This document shows, piece by piece, positions 5,188 through 8,204 of a stretch of DNA of 8,204 nucleotides; the first letter of the stretch is position 1; each line of letters opens with the position of its first letter. Under the pieces are notes generated by a model. It saw only the letters and a program-made list of their open reading frames with translations. It searched no databases and was not told the DNA's origin. Both the position numbers and the translations under genes were made by a program. This DNA comes from Fimbriimonadaceae bacterium (GTDB taxonomy: Bacteria > Armatimonadota > Fimbriimonadia > Fimbriimonadales > Fimbriimonadaceae), in the NCBI GenBank assembly GCA_947447315.1, contig CANFJD010000115.1, forward strand, positions 1 through 8,204. Reading direction: 5' to 3'.

Positions 5188-7523
5188 GGTTTTGCGCTTC
5201 GTTTTCGGAACGGATCGCTTCTTACGATCTCGGTGATGATGGTCTGAAACTGATAATTGTTGATCGCTGTCTTTCGGGTGATGTCATCTAGAACACAGCG
5301 GTCACTGGGATCCATCCCTCGGCCAAGCGCATACGTCATCAGGCGGTCGGAAAGCGTATGAACGAACTGATCCTTCTTCTGTAAAAGAATCTCTTTCAAC
5401 TGAGCCGGTCCGGCAAAATTCTTTCCGTCGGGAAGCACTCCGGAATTGTCGATCGGAAGCCCATTCTCGGTTTTTCGCCACCGGCCCACCGCGTCGTAAT
5501 TCTCCATACTGAAGCCAAGCGGATCCATGCGGGAATGGCAACTAAAGCAGTCTGGCTTCTTCCGGTGAAGCTCTAAGCGTTCTCGGAGGTTCTTCGCCGA
5601 AAGCACCTGATTTGCGTCTCCCAAATCGCCGACTCCAGGAGGGGGCGGAGGTGGCGGGGTACCGAGAATGTTTTCCAGGACCCACTTGCCACGCTTGACC
5701 GGAGAGGTACGAGTAGGATTGCTGGTGATCGCTAGGATGCTGGCCTGACTCAAGATGCCACCCCGTTGATTGCCGGTGAGGGTCACCCGGCGGAGTTCAT
5801 CACCCGTTACGCCTTGGATCCCGTAATGGGCCGCCAACGGCGCGTTGATGAACGAGTAGTTACTGTTCAAGAACTCCAGCACGCTACGATTTTGTGTGAG
5901 GATGTACTTGAAGTAAGTCTTCGTCTCACCTTTCATGGAATCGCGCAAATGGTCCGTGTAGGTTGGAAACTGCTCCGGTTCGGGATGGAAGATTTCCAGC
6001 TTGCGAAGATTGAGCCATTGCTCTGCAAAATTGTCCGAGAGCCCCCCGACTTTAGGATCCGCAAGCATCCGCTTTGCCTCTTGGGCAAGGGTGTCTGGGT
6101 TTCGAAGTTTGCCCTGACTGGCTAGCGACATAAGGCGGTCATCGGGCATCGTAGACCACAGGAAGTAGCTGAGGCGTGTTGCTAATTCGTAATCGTTGAG
6201 AGCACGCGAAGCCACCATGTTCTTTGGCGTCGTCTCCACTTTGAACAGGAAATTCGGCGACACAAGCACAGCCGTTAATCCCAACTGAATGCCCTCGTTA
6301 AAAGGCTGCTTCGTCTTCTGACTCAGATCAAACAACTTTGTCAGTCGATTGACTTCGTCATCCGTCGCTGGTCGCCGGAAGGCTCTAGTCGCGAACTTAC
6401 GGAAAATGGTGGAGGCCATTTCCACTTCCTTTCCGGGCATCGGCTGGACGGGAATGATCTTTTTCAGCGAATCTGGAGCATCTAGGTCGCCAGATTTCGG
6501 ACCGTAAAGATCAACGGTCTTGATGATCAGATTGCGATCTTTCTTACCTGCCGGCTGGTTGGGGTCGTAAAAGTCGTTCGTAAAGCTGACGGTGACAATG
6601 TTCTCACCCTTCTGGGCCTTCACCGGAAATTCGTAATCGGAGGCGGGACGCCCTTTAACTTCAACTCGCTGAACCTCTTGACCGTTCAAACCCACGGCCA
6701 TGATTGGAAAAGTATCGCCTCCTTGTTCCCCGTAGGCCGTCACCTTGATGTTGTAGAGACCTTGCTGTGGGACGGTGAATTTTGCCGTTGCGGTGGCATT
6801 CCCACTCATATCGCAACTATCGTCGTCCCGGGTGGCCCCACCGGTGACGGCAAGATCTTGTCCCCCGATCGCGCGTGACTTACTCACCGGCACCGGAAGC
6901 GCCTTCGTTACTACTTGCTCGGCAGCATTGAGATACTTCTCCATCAAGAGTGGTGAGATGGAGAGGACATCTGCAATATTGTCAAATCCGTATCCAACGT
7001 CGTCAGAAGGGAAGTCGTCGGCCGGTCGAAAATCAACGCCGAGAAGATCACGGACCGTATTGTTGTATTCCGCACGGTTTAATCGACGCAAGGTCACCTT
7101 GCCGGGATCAGCGAGGCGGCAGTCTCCAACCACAATGCCCTCCACTGCAGCCGAGAAACTTTCGCGTTCTGCTTTTGTGGGAGCAGGCATCCCCTTCGGC
7201 GGCATATGCAGACTGCGGACATTAGATACTGCTTTCAGCCATTGTTCCGATGCCTCTTTGAGCTGGCTTTCGGACTTGTATTTAGTCAAAGAGAGTCCAG
7301 CAACCGGATCTTTATCTCCGTGGCAAGAACCGCAGTATTTGCCGACGAATGGCCTCACGTTCTTGGCGTAGGTGAACGTTTTCGGTGCCGCCGCTGGCTT
7401 CGCTTTCTGCTTCGTCTGAGCCAAAGATGTGGCGCCCACGGCCAAAACTGAGCACGTTGCGGCAATCCAAACTGCACGGGACAGCGTGGTGAATCTAAAA
7501 GACCGAAAATAGTGTCCAGACAT
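5184..7523 (-). CDS. Exported DUF1592/DUF1588/DUF1585 cytochrome-c-like protein
   Basis: The 779-residue protein has an N-terminal signal (about 1-36, hydrophobic core AVWIAATCSVLAVGATSLAQ). Then comes a cytochrome-c-like domain with CGSCH at 64-68 and a possible axial-ligand MPP at 107-109. RLNRAEYNNTVRDLLG (147-162) marks DUF1587. A beta-rich insert at about 242-341 resembles a carbohydrate-binding-type sandwich. DUF1595 follows (about 368-430), then DUF1592 (about 441-570), DUF1588 with a second heme-type site CFSCH at 659-663 followed by MDPLGFSMENYDAVGRWR, and DUF1585 at the C-terminus (about 698-770, LSDRLMTYALGRG). Seven prolines in a row occur at 623-629. The substrate is not known; a periplasmic redox or polymer-degrading role is inferred from the heme sites and the sandwich domain. 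No good Shine-Dalgarno precedes the ATG. It is the first gene of a two-gene operon with the DUF1552 partner. Confidence 0.93.
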   Translation of the reverse strand: MSGHYFRSFRFTTLSRAVWIAATCSVLAVGATSLAQTKQKAKPAAAPKTFTYAKNVRPFVGKYCGSCHGDKDPVAGLSLTKYKSESQLKEASEQWLKAVSNVRSLHMPPKGMPAPTKAERESFSAAVEGIVVGDCRLADPGKVTLRRLNRAEYNNTVRDLLGVDFRPADDFPSDDVGYGFDNIADVLSISPLLMEKYLNAAEQVVTKALPVPVSKSRAIGGQDLAVTGGATRDDDSCDMSGNATATAKFTVPQQGLYNIKVTAYGEQGGDTFPIMAVGLNGQEVQRVEVKGRPASDYEFPVKAQKGENIVTVSFTNDFYDPNQPAGKKDRNLIIKTVDLYGPKSGDLDAPDSLKKIIPVQPMPGKEVEMASTIFRKFATRAFRRPATDDEVNRLTKLFDLSQKTKQPFNEGIQLGLTAVLVSPNFLFKVETTPKNMVASRALNDYELATRLSYFLWSTMPDDRLMSLASQGKLRNPDTLAQEAKRMLADPKVGGLSDNFAEQWLNLRKLEIFHPEPEQFPTYTDHLRDSMKGETKTYFKYILTQNRSVLEFLNSNYSFINAPLAAHYGIQGVTGDELRRVTLTGNQRGGILSQASILAITSNPTRTSPVKRGKWVLENILGTPPPPPPPGVGDLGDANQVLSAKNLRERLELHRKKPDCFSCHSRMDPLGFSMENYDAVGRWRKTENGLPIDNSGVLPDGKNFAGPAQLKEILLQKKDQFVHTLSDRLMTYALGRGMDPSDRCVLDDITRKTAINNYQFQTIITEIVRSDPFRKRSAKP

Positions 7524-7595
7524 AACGAAAGTTCGAGCCGGGGAAAGTCCAGTCTAACCTAGACGTGCTACTTATTACGTTATCTTGACGGCATA

Positions 7596-7628
7596 ATTTC
7601 GCAGAATATTCACTACTGCTGTCGAAAT
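7596..7628. repeat. Imperfect inverted repeat in the promoter region
   Basis: ATTTCGCAG (7596-7604) and CTG-T-CGAAAT (7619-7628) pair as 9 bp with one bulged T around a 14-nt centre. It spans the predicted -10 and spacer and ends at the stop codon of the CvfB-like gene. No T-run follows on either strand, so an operator is as likely as a weak terminator; chance is also possible. Confidence 0.35.
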
Positions 7629-7631
7629 CAA
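7603..7631 (-). promoter_or_regulatory. Candidate sigma-70-type promoter for the DUF1592-DUF1552 operon
   Basis: On the minus strand TTGATT (7631-7626) and TATTCT (7608-7603) are separated by exactly 17 nt, each matching four of six consensus positions. The predicted transcription start would lie about 70 nt before the ATG at 7523. The -35 box overlaps the stop codon of the upstream CvfB-like gene. Confidence 0.4.
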
Positions 7632-8204
7632 GAATTTTTTTGGCGAATTCCGTGGGTTTCTAAGGTGATCAGTCCCGCCTTCAACATTCCGCCGATCGCC
7701 CGCTTGAAGGCAGCCTTACTCAAGCCGGTTTTACGACGGATTTCTTCCGGTGAAGCCTGATCCGTTAACCCCAGCCATCCTTCGTTTCTGCGCAAGAGTG
7801 TCCGCAGCTTTTCAATCGAGTCTTCGTAGCCGGCCGATCCTGTAGGACGTGGAACAAGCGAAACGCGGCCGTCTCGGGTGCCGCCAATGAATCCGCGAAG
7901 GGGGCGCCCCAACTCAAGTTGCGGATAATCTTGCGTAACTCCAAGAAATCGCTTTTCAACTACGATCGCATACCCATTATCCAGCCGCCGGTACGGAACC
8001 GCCGATACCATCTCCCCGCCCTGATACGGAGCAGGGTCTGTCAACACGCGATCAACCATCGTGGTCCCGCAAAGCCGCTCTGAACGTTCATCCAGATACA
8101 CGGCTACCATGGTCGATTCGCCCTCTTGCAGACGACGAGACTGAACGCGGTAGGGAACCAGCAAATTCTTGGCCAATCCCCAATCGGCAAATGCCCCCGC
8201 ATCG
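7628..8204 (-). CDS. cvfB: CvfB-like S1 RNA-binding protein with C-terminal winged helix, N-terminus cut by window edge
   Basis: The frame is open to the right edge. The visible 191 residues begin DAGAFADWGLAKNLLVP, which matches the interior of CvfB/YitL-type proteins (typically GAFLDWG...KDLLVP), so the TTG at 8176 is an internal Leu codon and not a start. The fragment holds the end of one S1-type repeat (about 1-54), a second S1-like repeat (about 60-119, with GYAIVVEKRFLGV and LGRPLRGFIGG...GRVSLVP) and a C-terminal winged helix (about 151-187, SPEEIRRKTGLSKAAFKRAIG...GLITLETHGI). The family is cytoplasmic and binds RNA; in Gram-positive bacteria it affects expression of virulence genes. 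The missing N-terminal part should carry at least one more S1 domain. The stop is 104 nt before the next gene on the same strand; read-through into it is possible because I see no clear terminator between them. Confidence 0.88.
   Translation of the reverse strand, partial: DAGAFADWGLAKNLLVPYRVQSRRLQEGESTMVAVYLDERSERLCGTTMVDRVLTDPAPYQGGEMVSAVPYRRLDNGYAIVVEKRFLGVTQDYPQLELGRPLRGFIGGTRDGRVSLVPRPTGSAGYEDSIEKLRTLLRRNEGWLGLTDQASPEEIRRKTGLSKAAFKRAIGGMLKAGLITLETHGIRQKNS

Noticed and set aside
4919..5236. 105-codon open frame on the plus strand across the DUF1552/DUF1592 junction
   Set aside because: Antisense to the Tat signal region of DUF1552; no ribosome site or recognisable motif.
6775..7371. 198-codon open frame on the plus strand
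   Set aside because: It lies entirely antisense to the DUF1592 gene, whose heme and domain motifs are in the minus-strand frame; composition is Ser/Arg/Pro-rich as expected of a shadow frame.
8174..8176. TTG at 8176 as the start of the CvfB-like gene
   Set aside because: The frame is open through the right edge and the upstream residues DAGAFADWG complete a family motif, so the codon is an internal Leu.

Overview
The window reads as ordinary chromosomal DNA of a free-living, moderately GC-rich bacterium. It carries no tRNA, rRNA, transposase, phage gene or CRISPR array that I can see. A Tat-exported DUF1552 protein paired with a large DUF1587/1595/1592/1588/1585 cytochrome-like protein is typical of Planctomycetota, Verrucomicrobiota, Acidobacteriota and relatives. 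Together with the other genes this suggests one of those phyla or Armatimonadota (Fimbriimonas-like). The lineage is inference only.

Layout. (1) Positions 1-1014, minus strand: the N-terminal 338 residues of a secreted BNR/Asp-box (sialidase-like) beta-propeller protein, cut by the left edge. (2) An 86-nt divergent intergenic gap. (3) Positions 1101-3790, plus strand: a tight three-gene operon of elongation factor P (TTG start behind a good Shine-Dalgarno), a multi-pass membrane protein with an eight-cysteine cytoplasmic module, and a divergent RNA 3'-phosphate cyclase (RtcA-family) protein. The gaps are 3 nt and a TAATG overlap. (4) A hairpin at 3794-3820 between the convergent operons, with its T-tract on the minus strand. 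(5) Positions 7523-3844, minus strand: a two-gene operon with an ATGA overlap, encoding a Sec-exported protein with two CxxCH sites and its Tat-exported DUF1552 partner. (6) A 104-nt intergenic gap with a plausible minus-strand promoter inside an imperfect inverted repeat. (7) Positions 8204-7628, minus strand: the C-terminal part of a CvfB-like protein with S1 RNA-binding repeats and a winged helix, cut by the right edge.

How the genes may work together. The plus-strand operon joins a translation factor, a putative metal-binding membrane protein and an RNA-end-processing family member. The minus-strand pair forms an exported redox/hydrolase-like module. That module's large protein contains seven consecutive prolines, the kind of sequence EF-P helps the ribosome translate.

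The most unusual observation is that the RtcA-family protein has arginine where the catalytic, adenylated histidine should be. It also has changes in the nucleotide pocket and in the family signature. It may therefore be a non-catalytic, Rcl1-like member rather than a working RNA cyclase.
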